This document shows, in pieces, positions 1-9,381 of a DNA stretch of 64,000 nucleotides. The stretch's first letter is position 1; each line of letters starts with the position of its first letter. Below the pieces are notes generated by a model. That model worked only from the letters and a program-made list of their open reading frames with translations, was not told the DNA's origin and made no database searches. Origin of the DNA: Promethearchaeota archaeon (GTDB lineage: Archaea > Asgardarchaeota > Lokiarchaeia > Sigyniarchaeales > SOKP01); NCBI GenBank assembly GCA_011364925.1, contig RDOA01000001.1, forward strand, positions 91,997 to 155,996, written 5' to 3'. The position numbers and the translations under genes were made by a program.

Positions 1-76
1 ACCTACTAATCCAATGACCACTCCTACTAATACAATGACCACACATACCAATCCAATGACCACACCTACTAATCCA
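1..76. repeat. 21-bp imperfect tandem repeat, about 3.7 copies
   Basis: Units begin near 1, 22, 43 and 64 and differ by a few bases from acctactaatccaatgacca. The 21-bp period equals seven codons, so reading frames are kept on both strands. The array runs off the left edge, so the copy number is unknown. Confidence 0.85.
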
Positions 77-102
77 AAGATAGTGTAAAACTCAGAAACC
101 AT
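1..102 (-). CDS. Partial hydrophobic heptad-repeat membrane protein (5' end only)
   Basis: Read on the minus strand from the ATG at 102, the frame stays open to the window edge. It gives a short leader (MVSEFYTIF) followed by repeated VVIGLVG-like heptads, which would form a very hydrophobic membrane segment. It lies divergent to the molybdopterin oxidoreductase gene, so the space between 103 and 227 could hold both promoters; a weak AAGGA lies about 13 bases upstream of the ATG. The function is unknown. The same DNA is also open on the plus strand as PTNPMTT repeats ending in TAA at 86-88, so the coding strand is not certain. I prefer the minus strand because it has a start codon, a possible ribosome site and a sensible divergent layout. 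Confidence 0.35.
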   Translation of the reverse strand, partial: MVSEFYTIFGLVGVVIGLVCVVIVLVGVVIGLVG

Positions 103-227
103 ATATTTCTCAATTCCTTCTTTAATTAATATGATAATAAATTTCCGTTCTAATAAAGAGTTTTTGATTACAGTTAAATTTTAAGAAAAACTAATTTAGC
201 CAGCTGTTAATAGAGAGAGATGATTTT

Positions 228-2468
228 ATGGGAACTCCAGAAAATAATACCGTAAAAAAGGATTATAAAATCGTACGAACTGCTACTGCGTTTGATTGTG
301 GGGGGAGATGCCCTCTACGATTTCACGTTAAAGAAGGAAAGGTCATTCGTATCGAAGGTGATGATTTTGAAGATAAAGACAATCAGCTTAGATCTTGTTT
401 AAGATGTCGCGCTTTACGACAATATATATATCACCCGGATCGTTTAAAGTTTCCGCTAAAAAGGGACGGACCAAAAGGTTCGGGAAAATTTAAACGAATT
501 TCATGGGACGAAGCCTTGTCTGAAATTGCTGGTAAACTTAAAGAAGTGAAGGAAAAATATGGAAACTCAAGCATTTTTCTAGCGATGGGTGGTGGATACC
601 AAGCCGCGTTACACGACGGGATGTTCGCGATGATAAGATTGTTCACGCATTTTGGAGGATTCTCGACGCATTATGGCAACGTATCTTCTGAGGGTGCTGT
701 GTACGCAACTCAAACGCAATATACATCTCCATTCGTTGGGCATAGTCGTCCAGATTTAAAAAATTCAAAACTCATCATTATGTGGGGTTGGGATCCTGCG
801 AGAATGATCTCGGGTTCAGACACGATATATAACTTAATTCAAGCTAAAGAGATGGGCATAAGAATTGTTTGTATTGATCCAAGATATACGGACTCCGCAG
901 TTGTGCTCGCGGATCAATGGATACCAATAATTCCAGGGACTGATACGGCGATGATGGTTGCTATGGCCTATGTTATGATTAAGGAAAACCTTTACGATCA
1001 AGCGTTTTTAGATAAATACACTATAGGATTTAATAAATTTGCTGAATATGTAATAGGAAAAGAAGATGGGATTCCTAAAACTCCAGAATGGGCAGAGGAA
1101 ATTACCTCAGTTCCTGCAGAAACGATAAGAGATCTTGCTCGAGAATACGCGACCGCCAAACCTGCGGCCCTTATGGATTGTCAAGGTCCCGCTCGAAGTG
1201 CTACTGGAGAATTATACAATCGATGTGCGATGACTTTAACTGCCATGACCGGAAACGTAGGAAGGCATGGTGGAAGCGCTGCTGGAGGATTAATGGGAAT
1301 TCCTTACGGACACATGTTTTTTGCCTCTCGAATTCCGCCTCCCTATCGGAATCCTGTTGAGACTGGTTTGAAGTCAGTTAGAGGTTCTTTGGATCTACAG
1401 CTAAGATTCCAAGCTAGATGTCATATTAACAAAATTTTCGATGCAATTCTAAAAGGAAAAGAGGGAGGATATCCCTTTGACGTTAAATTCGCTTGGTTTG
1501 TAAACAATAACTTCTTGAACCAGCTTGGAAACGCGAATAAAGCAGCTGAAGCGCTTAAAAAGCTGGATTATATGGTTTGTGCGGAATTGTGGCTTACTCC
1601 AACGGCAAGATACGCTGACATTATATTACCTGTTGCGAGCACCGCAGAAAAAACCGATTTTACTAGACCTTGGCCTTCCGGTCCATATTTCCTCGCAATA
1701 AATCAGGTAATAGAACCGTTAGGAGAGTGTAAGTCTGATTTAAGGATTGCTGAAGAATTGGCTGACAAGCTAGGGTTGGAAGAATTCGAAAAATACCAAG
1801 ATGAAGAGAAAGCATTAAAATTTTTAATCAAGTTGCGCGAAGACTCAAGAAAAAATATTAGAAATACGAAGGAATTTTGGGAAAAAGGAATCCATAGACT
1901 TGATATTGGGGAACCTTATGTAGCTTTCAAAGAACAAATTGAAGATATTGAAAACAAGCCTTTCGCTACACCATCTGGTAAAATCGAGATATTTTCTCAA
2001 AGAATCGCAGATTTAAACGATCCAGAAAATCCTCCCATTCCAAAGTATTTGGAACGGTGGGAAGGTAGGTACGATCCTCTTAGCAAAAAGTATCCTATAC
2101 AGTTATTATCCCCTCATCCAAAGAATCGCGTCCACTCTGAACTATTCTTAATCGATTGGCTTCGAGAGGTCGATCCTCACGTTGCTTGGATAAACCCCGT
2201 TGATGCGGAACCGAGAAGAATACGAGACGGCGATGAAATCTTAGTATTCAACGATCGCGGTAAAATCACAATTAAAGCGTGGTTAACGGAAAGAATTATT
2301 CCTGGAGTGATAAGCATTTTCGAAGGTGCGTGGTACGATCCCGACGAGAACGGAATCGATAGAGGGGGTTGCGTGAATACTCTTACAAAAGACGCCTATT
2401 CACCTGGAGGAGCGTCAGCACTAAAATCGTGTCTTGTAGATATCAAAAAATTCAACGGAGGTGCTTAA
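228..2468 (+). CDS. Molybdopterin-dependent oxidoreductase, DmsA-like catalytic subunit
   Basis: This is a DMSO-reductase-superfamily catalytic subunit (746 residues) that would bind a bis-molybdopterin guanine dinucleotide cofactor and one N-terminal iron-sulfur cluster. Residues about 24-62 carry CGGRCPLRFHV and CLRCRALRQYIYHPDRLK, matching the DmsA-type cluster region. HYGNVSSEGA near residue 150 lies where DmsA has its serine molybdenum ligand. The C-terminal part (LLSPHPKNRVHS, then a dinucleotide-binding beta-barrel region) is typical of the family. No twin-arginine signal is present, so the enzyme probably works in the cytoplasm. The next gene follows after one base and encodes its ferredoxin-like partner. 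No DmsC-like membrane anchor is nearby. The substrate cannot be told from sequence; DMSO, sulfur compounds or organic acids are all possible. Family call strong, substrate open. Confidence 0.92.
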   Translation: MGTPENNTVKKDYKIVRTATAFDCGGRCPLRFHVKEGKVIRIEGDDFEDKDNQLRSCLRCRALRQYIYHPDRLKFPLKRDGPKGSGKFKRISWDEALSEIAGKLKEVKEKYGNSSIFLAMGGGYQAALHDGMFAMIRLFTHFGGFSTHYGNVSSEGAVYATQTQYTSPFVGHSRPDLKNSKLIIMWGWDPARMISGSDTIYNLIQAKEMGIRIVCIDPRYTDSAVVLADQWIPIIPGTDTAMMVAMAYVMIKENLYDQAFLDKYTIGFNKFAEYVIGKEDGIPKTPEWAEEITSVPAETIRDLAREYATAKPAALMDCQGPARSATGELYNRCAMTLTAMTGNVGRHGGSAAGGLMGIPYGHMFFASRIPPPYRNPVETGLKSVRGSLDLQLRFQARCHINKIFDAILKGKEGGYPFDVKFAWFVNNNFLNQLGNANKAAEALKKLDYMVCAELWLTPTARYADIILPVASTAEKTDFTRPWPSGPYFLAINQVIEPLGECKSDLRIAEELADKLGLEEFEKYQDEEKALKFLIKLREDSRKNIRNTKEFWEKGIHRLDIGEPYVAFKEQIEDIENKPFATPSGKIEIFSQRIADLNDPENPPIPKYLERWEGRYDPLSKKYPIQLLSPHPKNRVHSELFLIDWLREVDPHVAWINPVDAEPRRIRDGDEILVFNDRGKITIKAWLTERIIPGVISIFEGAWYDPDENGIDRGGCVNTLTKDAYSPGGASALKSCLVDIKKFNGGA

Positions 2469-2469
2469 A

Positions 2470-3027
2470 TTGCAAGTTGGATTTTATTTCGATCAAACAC
2501 GATGTATAGGGTGTTCTGCTTGTGCGATAGCTTGCAAAGATTGGCACGATATTCCCGCGGGTTCTGAACATTGGATGAAAATTCTTTATAACGAGGAAGG
2601 TAAATTCCCTAATGTATACGTTAGTTATGTAATAAATCCATGTTTTCAATGTGAGGACCCAGTTTGTATCCCCGTTTGCCCCGTGAATGCGATAACCAAA
2701 AGAATTGAAGATGGGATTGTTACGGTTGATAGTGAAACATGCATTGGAAAAGATGAGTGTGGTTCTAAATGTTTAAAAGCTTGCCCTTACAAAGCTCCTC
2801 AATTCAGTTCTGAAAAAGATGCAAAAATGAGAAAGTGCAATTACTGTCTTGATAGACATTTAGAAGGAAAATTACCATCTTGCGTTGAATCTTGTCGAAC
2901 TCACGCATTAGATGCAGACACTTTAGAAAATTTAAAAAGAAAATACGGACCAATCCAAGAAGCGAATAACTTTCAATACTCTTCTCGAACCAAACCTGCC
3001 ATAATTTTTAAACCGAAGAAAACCTAG
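2470..3027 (+). CDS. DmsB-like four-cluster ferredoxin subunit
   Basis: This electron-transfer subunit should carry four [4Fe-4S] clusters between the DmsA-like enzyme and a redox partner. Cys groups appear in order: CIGCSACAIAC near the N-terminus, CFQCEDPVCIPVCP, an expanded CIGKDECGSKCLKACP, and CNYC...CVESC. The ORF track starts at GTG 2461, but GGAGGTG at 2457-2463 is placed correctly for TTG at 2470. That gives MQVGFYFDQTRCIGC, matching the usual DmsB start, so I prefer TTG 2470, one base after the upstream stop. The third cluster motif has an unusual spacer. The C-terminus (RTKPAIIFKPK) is repeated in the pseudogene at 10616-10749, which shows that a paralogue once existed nearby. Confidence 0.9.
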   Translation: MQVGFYFDQTRCIGCSACAIACKDWHDIPAGSEHWMKILYNEEGKFPNVYVSYVINPCFQCEDPVCIPVCPVNAITKRIEDGIVTVDSETCIGKDECGSKCLKACPYKAPQFSSEKDAKMRKCNYCLDRHLEGKLPSCVESCRTHALDADTLENLKRKYGPIQEANNFQYSSRTKPAIIFKPKKT

Positions 3028-3207
3028 AAATTAAATAAATCAAAGAGCAAACATAATATTATTTATATGTGAACCTCGCTAGGGCTTATAATTATAGGTA
3101 ATTTGCCTGACGAACTAAATAACTTTATATAAACTTTCTTTTATTAGTCCTTTAACTATAGTTATATTCATTACATTTAGGTATAAGATTTATAGTAAGT
3201 CATCACT

Positions 3208-6200
3208 TTGCAAATTCTAATAAATTTAGAGGGGATTTCTATTAAAAAATCTACAATTGTTTATTTATTAATATCTACAATTACAATTTGTACATTATTA
3301 ATTTCAGCAGACATGACTTTAAATGATTTAAAATATGTCAACAATTGTAATAATACTGAAACTTATGTTGATGGAACTCCCCCTTTTCTAAGAACTTCTT
3401 CGAATGATCCTCCTAATAAAAATTACTTTCAATACTATAAACAGATCACTATTCCTCACGAAAAAGTTATGGGCTCAGGAAGTCATAAAAACTTTCCTGT
3501 TCTAGTCTCAATTTTGGATTCGGATCTTCGCTATGATGTACAAGCAAGTGGGAATGATATTGCATTTGCAAATGATACAAATTGGTTATATCATGAAATA
3601 GAACTTTTTAATCAATCATATAATAGCACTCATGCTCAATTAGTTAGTTGGGTTCAGATTCCGAACCTTTCAACTTCAGTAGATACAACTATTTACCTCT
3701 ATTACGGAAATGCTACGATGACCTCTCAAGAAAATCCAGAAAGTGTGTGGTCGGATTATACATCTGTTTGGCATCTAAAAGAAAGTAGTGGAAGTGGATA
3801 TTACCTAAAAGATTCTAGTATAAACAGTTATGATGGAGACCCCAGTGGGACAGTTTATTTAGCGAGTGGAAAGATTGCAAGTGCTAGAAATTTTGGGGCA
3901 AATAGCGATAATATTGCCATAAGTGGTGGCTCAAGTCTATTAAATGGGGATAGTCAATTTGTTTTTTCTTTTTGGATGTATCCTAATTATGATAGTGATT
4001 CAGAATGGCAAAATGATGGAGAAAGACGTGTGTTCTATAAGGCCTCGTCCGTTAGGATGGCACGTACTTGGCGGGCAACTTGGCAAGATGCTGGTAAGGG
4101 GATTTTTCAGCCAGATATAGAATTTGATGATTATGGCACAATTTATCCTAATTTTGAAATAAACCGCCAAAGTTGGAATTATATCATTTATTCTTACGAT
4201 AGTAATTATTTTAGAGCTTATATAAATGGACAACTAAAATCATCGCAGTTTATTGGTTCTGACAGCCTCATTTCTGATTCAAGCACTTTTCATTTAGGAG
4301 ATATTGGAAATGATTGTTTTGATGGATACATTGACGAATTTAGAATATCAAACAATGTTAATACCAATGGATGGTACCAAACAGAATATAATAATCAGAA
4401 TAACCCCAATACATTCATTATATTAAGTGAAGAAGAAATTGTTGATCACAACCCCCCCTTATATTCAAATCTAACTGAGAGTTCAAATCCATTGGAATTA
4501 GGAGAAATTGAAATTATTCAAATAAATGTTTCAGATTTCTCAGGTATTTCTCAAGTACTAATAGAGTTCCAAGGATCGAACCATTCGATGTCAAACCTCG
4601 TAGGAAATAAATGGCAATATGATAGTTGGACTCCTAGTAGTGTAGGTAATTATTCCTACACAATTTGGATGGAAGATAATTGTAATAATTGGAATTCAAC
4701 CACTGGTACTATTGAAGTGATTGATAGTACTCCACCAACTTATTCAAACTTAATTGAAAGTGCGGATCCTTTACAATTTGGACAAAATGAAACAATTACT
4801 ATTAAGGTTTATGACTCTCCAGGTTCAGGAGTTAAGCAAGTTTTTTTAGAATATGAAGATGATGATTTAATATATCGTAACCACACGATGAATTTTGAAG
4901 GAAGTAACTCGTGGAGTTGGCATAATTGGAAGCCAATAACCGTGAAAGTTCATTCTTATAAAATTTATATGGAAGATAATGAAGATAACTGGAATATGAC
5001 TAGTGGAACAATAACAATTGCAGATACAACCGCCCCTGTAATAGAAAATCTTATCGAAAGTACCGATCCCTTAGAATTAGGGAACTTTATCACCATAGAC
5101 ATCGATGTCTATGATAATGAAACAATTGTATCAACTGTATTGATTGAATTAGAAGGAGTTAATCACACAATGAGCACTATTGGAGGAAATACATATGAAT
5201 ATAATTGGACTCGATCCGTTGTCGGAATTGTTTCCTATAAGATCTATGCCAATGACTCTGATAATAATTGGAATTCTTTAAGCAGTAGTTTCGATATCAT
5301 AGATACAACTCCACCGGATTTATCAGACCTTTGGAAAAGTGAAGACCCTCTAGAATTAGGAAATACCATCATAATAGCTGTGAATTCTACTGATTTATCG
5401 GATATCAAGCAAGTAAAAATTGAATTTGAAGGTTCTAACCATTCAATGGTATATGTCGGAGGAAACGCATGGGAGTACGATCTTTGGATCCCACCAACTA
5501 CTGGAAATTACTTATATACGATATGGGCAGAAGATAATAATAAAAACTGGGATTATATTAATGACTCGGTTTTCGTTCAAGATACAACCCCCCCAACCTA
5601 TTCAGGTTTGGTTGAAAGTGCTAATCCTGTCGAATTGGGCACATTATTAGCAATCTCGATTAATACTGCAGATTTAGCGGGCATCAAAGAAGTCTTAATA
5701 GAATATGAAAATTCTAACCATACAATGATAAATATAGGGGGAAATATATGGAATTTTGATTCTTGGATGCCAAATTCAATAGGTAATTGTACTTACAAGA
5801 TTTATATAACAGATAATAGTGAAAATTTGAATTACCTTGATAGTTGGATATTATTTATAGATACCATAATTCCAAATTTTGATAATTTATTTGAAAGTGC
5901 TAATCCTTTAGAGTTAGGGGATACTCAGATCATAAGAATAAATGCCTATGATTTCGCAGGTATTAATCAATGCTTAATAGAGTATAAGGGAGCGAATCAT
6001 TCTATGATTAATATCTATGGTAATACGTGGCAGTTTGATTCATGGAGCCCAAATAATTGGACTTTATATCAATACAGAATTTATGTTGAGGATAATAGCG
6101 GAAATTGGAATTTTGTCTTAGATAACTTTACAGTTCAAGATACAACGCCTCCTTCACCCCCCATCTTAACAAATAGTCCGAGTGGGGATGTTAGGGGTAA

Positions 6201-7296
6201 TTTAGTATTTGATTGGTCAGATGGAATTGACCCCTCGGGCATTGTATGTTATATTTTGATAATTGATAACGAAACGGATCCTTTATCAACCCCTGGATAT
6301 ATAAATCTGTTTAATATTTCTAATACTGGAACTGAAAGTAGTTATTATGAACTATCCGAGAACTTACCGGTAGGGAAATACTATTACTTTTTAGCTCAAG
6401 TTGATGGAGCAGGACACCAAAGTAGTTATACAATGGGAACTTTTACGGTTATTTTGAATCCCGATAATCCAGATTTTTTTCTTATTATTATGTTAATTAT
6501 AATTGGTGCTGTGGTTTCAATCGCAGTCGTAGGAATCATAGTAAGGAAAAAGACTCAAAAAGAAACGCATCCCCCTCGTAAAAAAATTCCTTACAAAATC
6601 ACAATTCAACATCTTAATAAAATCTCTCCCCAAATGTCGGGTATGATCGCTAAAGATGCTCAGGAGATCCCAATTATTAAAGAAACAAGTCCCGAAAGTT
6701 TAATCGAAGAAATAGATATAGAGGAGCAAGTTAAATCTTTTAAAGATTTAGGAGAAGAGTTTTTCTCCAATGGAGCTTATTTAGAAGCAATCGAGCAATT
6801 TCAGAATGCTAAAAATCTTCTTTTAAAGCAAGGAAAGGATACAGATGTAACCTTAATTTCAGATTTAATAGAAGGGATTGAAAGATTAGTAGAAGGACGT
6901 GAATCTCGATTAAATTTGTTGAGGAAAGAGAAAACTGAGGGGAACACTGTGAAAATATTCAATTTGTATCAAGAAGTAATTGAAATATCAAATAAATTAA
7001 GAGATTTTGATATAATAACAATGTATCAAAATGAATTAACTGAGTATTTCAAAAATAATTTGTCTAAAATACCAGAAATTGAAAGTTATAGAAATGATTT
7101 AGAAAAAGAAGCAGAATTATTTATATCTACAAGAGATTTTAACCAAGCAGCTCAATTATTTGAAAAGTGTGAGGAAATATCTCAAATTTTGGAAAAATAT
7201 ACAAAAGAAGAAAGAACAAATGTTGAAAAATTTAGGTTTAAGAAAAATGTGTTGAATAAAAGAACTAATCAGAATCACAGAGGAGACATAGAATGA
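3208..7296 (+). CDS. Surface receptor-like protein: DUF2341, LamG, six Ig-like modules, TM, helical-repeat tail
   Basis: This is a large type I membrane protein. A hydrophobic signal (STIVYLLISTITICTLLIS) is followed by a DUF2341-like region (about residues 70-180), a concanavalin/LamG-like domain (about 190-400), six Ig-like modules each opening with a (N/D)L.ES.(N/D)PLELG motif, and a fibronectin-like segment. A single TM segment lies near residues 1088-1112, then a basic stop-transfer stretch and about 240 cytoplasmic residues with TPR-like helices (EEFFSNGAYLEAIEQFQNAK). Many N-x-S/T sequons suggest glycosylation. Its stop overlaps the ATG of the Rag-like GTPase (ATGA), so the two are probably translated together. 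The start is uncertain: TTG 3208 has no ribosome site, whereas GAGG at 3229-3232 sits 8 bases before an in-frame ATT at 3241 giving (M)KKSTIVYLLIS. The ligand is unknown. Confidence 0.88.
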   Translation: MQILINLEGISIKKSTIVYLLISTITICTLLISADMTLNDLKYVNNCNNTETYVDGTPPFLRTSSNDPPNKNYFQYYKQITIPHEKVMGSGSHKNFPVLVSILDSDLRYDVQASGNDIAFANDTNWLYHEIELFNQSYNSTHAQLVSWVQIPNLSTSVDTTIYLYYGNATMTSQENPESVWSDYTSVWHLKESSGSGYYLKDSSINSYDGDPSGTVYLASGKIASARNFGANSDNIAISGGSSLLNGDSQFVFSFWMYPNYDSDSEWQNDGERRVFYKASSVRMARTWRATWQDAGKGIFQPDIEFDDYGTIYPNFEINRQSWNYIIYSYDSNYFRAYINGQLKSSQFIGSDSLISDSSTFHLGDIGNDCFDGYIDEFRISNNVNTNGWYQTEYNNQNNPNTFIILSEEEIVDHNPPLYSNLTESSNPLELGEIEIIQINVSDFSGISQVLIEFQGSNHSMSNLVGNKWQYDSWTPSSVGNYSYTIWMEDNCNNWNSTTGTIEVIDSTPPTYSNLIESADPLQFGQNETITIKVYDSPGSGVKQVFLEYEDDDLIYRNHTMNFEGSNSWSWHNWKPITVKVHSYKIYMEDNEDNWNMTSGTITIADTTAPVIENLIESTDPLELGNFITIDIDVYDNETIVSTVLIELEGVNHTMSTIGGNTYEYNWTRSVVGIVSYKIYANDSDNNWNSLSSSFDIIDTTPPDLSDLWKSEDPLELGNTIIIAVNSTDLSDIKQVKIEFEGSNHSMVYVGGNAWEYDLWIPPTTGNYLYTIWAEDNNKNWDYINDSVFVQDTTPPTYSGLVESANPVELGTLLAISINTADLAGIKEVLIEYENSNHTMINIGGNIWNFDSWMPNSIGNCTYKIYITDNSENLNYLDSWILFIDTIIPNFDNLFESANPLELGDTQIIRINAYDFAGINQCLIEYKGANHSMINIYGNTWQFDSWSPNNWTLYQYRIYVEDNSGNWNFVLDNFTVQDTTPPSPPILTNSPSGDVRGNLVFDWSDGIDPSGIVCYILIIDNETDPLSTPGYINLFNISNTGTESSYYELSENLPVGKYYYFLAQVDGAGHQSSYTMGTFTVILNPDNPDFFLIIMLIIIGAVVSIAVVGIIVRKKTQKETHPPRKKIPYKITIQHLNKISPQMSGMIAKDAQEIPIIKETSPESLIEEIDIEEQVKSFKDLGEEFFSNGAYLEAIEQFQNAKNLLLKQGKDTDVTLISDLIEGIERLVEGRESRLNLLRKEKTEGNTVKIFNLYQEVIEISNKLRDFDIITMYQNELTEYFKNNLSKIPEIESYRNDLEKEAELFISTRDFNQAAQLFEKCEEISQILEKYTKEERTNVEKFRFKKNVLNKRTNQNHRGDIE

Positions 7297-8504
7297 AAAA
7301 AATACCAGGCACGATGTATCATTTTGGATTAACAAACTCTATTAGCGATACATTAAGCATCAACATTTGGTATAGAAGTATGTTAGTATTTGAACAAACA
7401 GGAATTTTTAAGGAGGAAATATTAAAGATTGTTAAGAATTTCCTTGAAAGTAAAAATTTGACTATTCCTAATAATAGATTAGAGTGGATTATAAAAGAAG
7501 AATTAAAAGATTTGTCCCCTGAGAGTGATATTACATTTATTGAAGGTACTGTATCTGAGATACTAGGGGAATTTCAAAAAAAATCCTCTGAAGATGTTAA
7601 AAAAATTGTATTAATGGGCCTTTCCAATGCGGGAAAAACATGTATCTACGAACGCGTGTTTGAAGGGAAAAAACCATGGGAATTAATGCAGTCTAAGGCA
7701 ACAAAAGGTATAGATTACAAGAAGTATGAAGTGGGTGAAATCTCAAAACCTATGATATGGGATTTAGGAGGACAACAGCAATACTTAGATGAATATCATG
7801 GACCTTTAAGAAAGAGCATATTTCAAAAAGCTTCTGTTCTGTTATATGTAATTGATGCCTCTGATGCAGGTAGATATGAAGATGCTAGGGATGAATTTGA
7901 ATGGAGCGTTAATCAGATGCTATCGTTTAATAAAGAGCCAAAATTGAACGTATTTCTTCATAAAATCGATCTTGTTAAGGACAAAAAAGAGTTATTAACA
8001 TATTTTAAGAATTTCCTAGGACAAAAGATATCGCATAATATAAGTTATTACAGTACATCAGTATTTGACGAATCACTTTTTACCGCTTGGAGTGGGATTA
8101 TTCGAGAAATATCTCCGAAATCTACATATATTAAGGCGGTTTTGAAATCTCTTAAGGATCAAGATGGAGTTAAAGATGCTGTGTTAATCGAAAAGACAAG
8201 TGGGCTAGCTTGTGGTTCGACACTAGATGAAAATGAGGAGGAAATCGTCATTGGAATGATTTCATTATTAATTGTAACTTGTGATAAGGTTACTAAAAAT
8301 ATGAAATTTGAAGACTTCATTGAATTTAGGTTAAAAACAAGAGCTCATTACTTATTAATCACTGATGTTACTGCAGATTTAATGCTTGTTGTTATCCTAG
8401 AATCACCAGGTTTTGAAGACCAAAAATTGAAGGAGATTGAAGCTGTAGGAAAAGATGTTGCAATCCAAATTAGAAATCTGTGGTCAGAAGAGGAGGTAGA
8501 TTAA
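7293..8504 (+). CDS. Rag/Gtr-like small GTPase with C-terminal roadblock domain
   Basis: This is a Ras-superfamily GTPase of 403 residues. After about 100 residues of helical N-terminal extension come the P-loop GLSNAGKT (109-116), a switch I Thr in SKATKGID, WDLGGQ (156-161), HKID (223-226) and STSVFD (254-259). GGQ instead of AGQ, and HKxD instead of NKxD, are marks of the Rag/Gtr and Arf-like groups. Residues about 278-400 look like a roadblock/LC7 fold (VLKSLKDQDGVKDAVLIEKTSG), the architecture used by eukaryotic Rag GTPases. It overlaps the receptor-like gene by four bases and is followed after four bases by a longin-like gene. I infer a membrane-linked signalling GTPase. Fold call strong; functional equivalence to Rag is a hypothesis. 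Confidence 0.9.
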   Translation: MKKIPGTMYHFGLTNSISDTLSINIWYRSMLVFEQTGIFKEEILKIVKNFLESKNLTIPNNRLEWIIKEELKDLSPESDITFIEGTVSEILGEFQKKSSEDVKKIVLMGLSNAGKTCIYERVFEGKKPWELMQSKATKGIDYKKYEVGEISKPMIWDLGGQQQYLDEYHGPLRKSIFQKASVLLYVIDASDAGRYEDARDEFEWSVNQMLSFNKEPKLNVFLHKIDLVKDKKELLTYFKNFLGQKISHNISYYSTSVFDESLFTAWSGIIREISPKSTYIKAVLKSLKDQDGVKDAVLIEKTSGLACGSTLDENEEEIVIGMISLLIVTCDKVTKNMKFEDFIEFRLKTRAHYLLITDVTADLMLVVILESPGFEDQKLKEIEAVGKDVAIQIRNLWSEEEVD

Positions 8505-8508
8505 GAAA

Positions 8509-9381
8509 ATGCCGCTAGGAATGTTTTTATTAATACACGATGAGGTATTGGGACCAGAAATTAAATGTTCTTATTATGCAAAACCAGTAAATCTCAGTCA
8601 GGAGTTCATTTCAAAATTATATATGTCCCACGCAGGATTTGAATCCTCATCTCATATAGAGATAAAATTTGAAGATTTTAAAAGCATTTCTTGTTTCACA
8701 GGAAATCTAGCCCGCAGAACTCAAAAAGAAGGTATTATGGGAATAATTTTCGAAGAAGACGATGAATTCGATAACTTAGATTTATTTCTACAAAGAAATT
8801 TAGACGAGGTGATACAAAATCCAAAGGATGAGACCTTACAAAAAATATTTTCCCAAAAACTACCAAATTACCTTAAATTGTCCAATCTCTTTCAAAAAGT
8901 GGATATTGAAGGATTTCCAGAAATATTCCTTATAACTGGAAACAATGAATTTAAGTCTCGCCTTCTAAGTATAAGTGAGAGTAGTATTCCATTATCAAAA
9001 ATGAACGATTTTTACAAAAAAATAGTAAAGAACCAAAAAATTCCACAATATCAATACATTAAATTAGATTTGGAAAATGGGTATAACTCGTTTATTGTTT
9101 TAAGAAATAAGGGTTCATCTGAAGATAATAAAAATATGCTTGAGACGCTAAAATTTTACTTAGAAAAAAACATCTATTATTCACTGGAGATTTTAGCCTT
9201 ATTACTCCTAGCAACGGTGATAAGAATAACCGATTTTAAAAAAGATCTCTCGAAGAAGGATTTAAACAAAACAAGGACCGTGTTACAAAGATTACAGCAA
9301 TCTAATGATTATTATAACGAATTCAATAATATTATCTTAGATTTGATAAAAGGAAATATTGTAATTCTCCCTTCTCTATAA
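8509..9381 (+). CDS. Longin-like protein, putative partner of the Rag-like GTPase
   Basis: The protein (290 residues) opens with MPLGMFLLIHDEVLGPEIK, a strand followed by a GPE/GPK turn that resembles longin/roadblock-type domains, including the N-terminus of Nprl2-family GATOR1 subunits. A second alpha/beta segment around residues 130-225 may be another such domain, and the rest is helical, including a hydrophobic helix near ILALLLLATVI. AGGAGG at 8492-8497 lies a little far from the ATG. The gene sits four bases after the GTPase, so it is probably in the same transcript. A GTPase-activating or scaffolding role is inference from position and fold only. It could instead be an Asgard-specific sensor-domain protein. 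Confidence 0.7.
   Translation: MPLGMFLLIHDEVLGPEIKCSYYAKPVNLSQEFISKLYMSHAGFESSSHIEIKFEDFKSISCFTGNLARRTQKEGIMGIIFEEDDEFDNLDLFLQRNLDEVIQNPKDETLQKIFSQKLPNYLKLSNLFQKVDIEGFPEIFLITGNNEFKSRLLSISESSIPLSKMNDFYKKIVKNQKIPQYQYIKLDLENGYNSFIVLRNKGSSEDNKNMLETLKFYLEKNIYYSLEILALLLLATVIRITDFKKDLSKKDLNKTRTVLQRLQQSNDYYNEFNNIILDLIKGNIVILPSL

Noticed and set aside
1-76. 21-bp repeats considered as a CRISPR array
   Set aside because: There are no spacers, and the period is coding-like.
2-88. Plus-strand PTNPMTT-repeat ORF end with TAA stop
   Set aside because: It is open, but it lacks a visible start in the window, and the minus-strand reading has a start codon and a divergent layout. It is kept only as an alternative in the edge feature.
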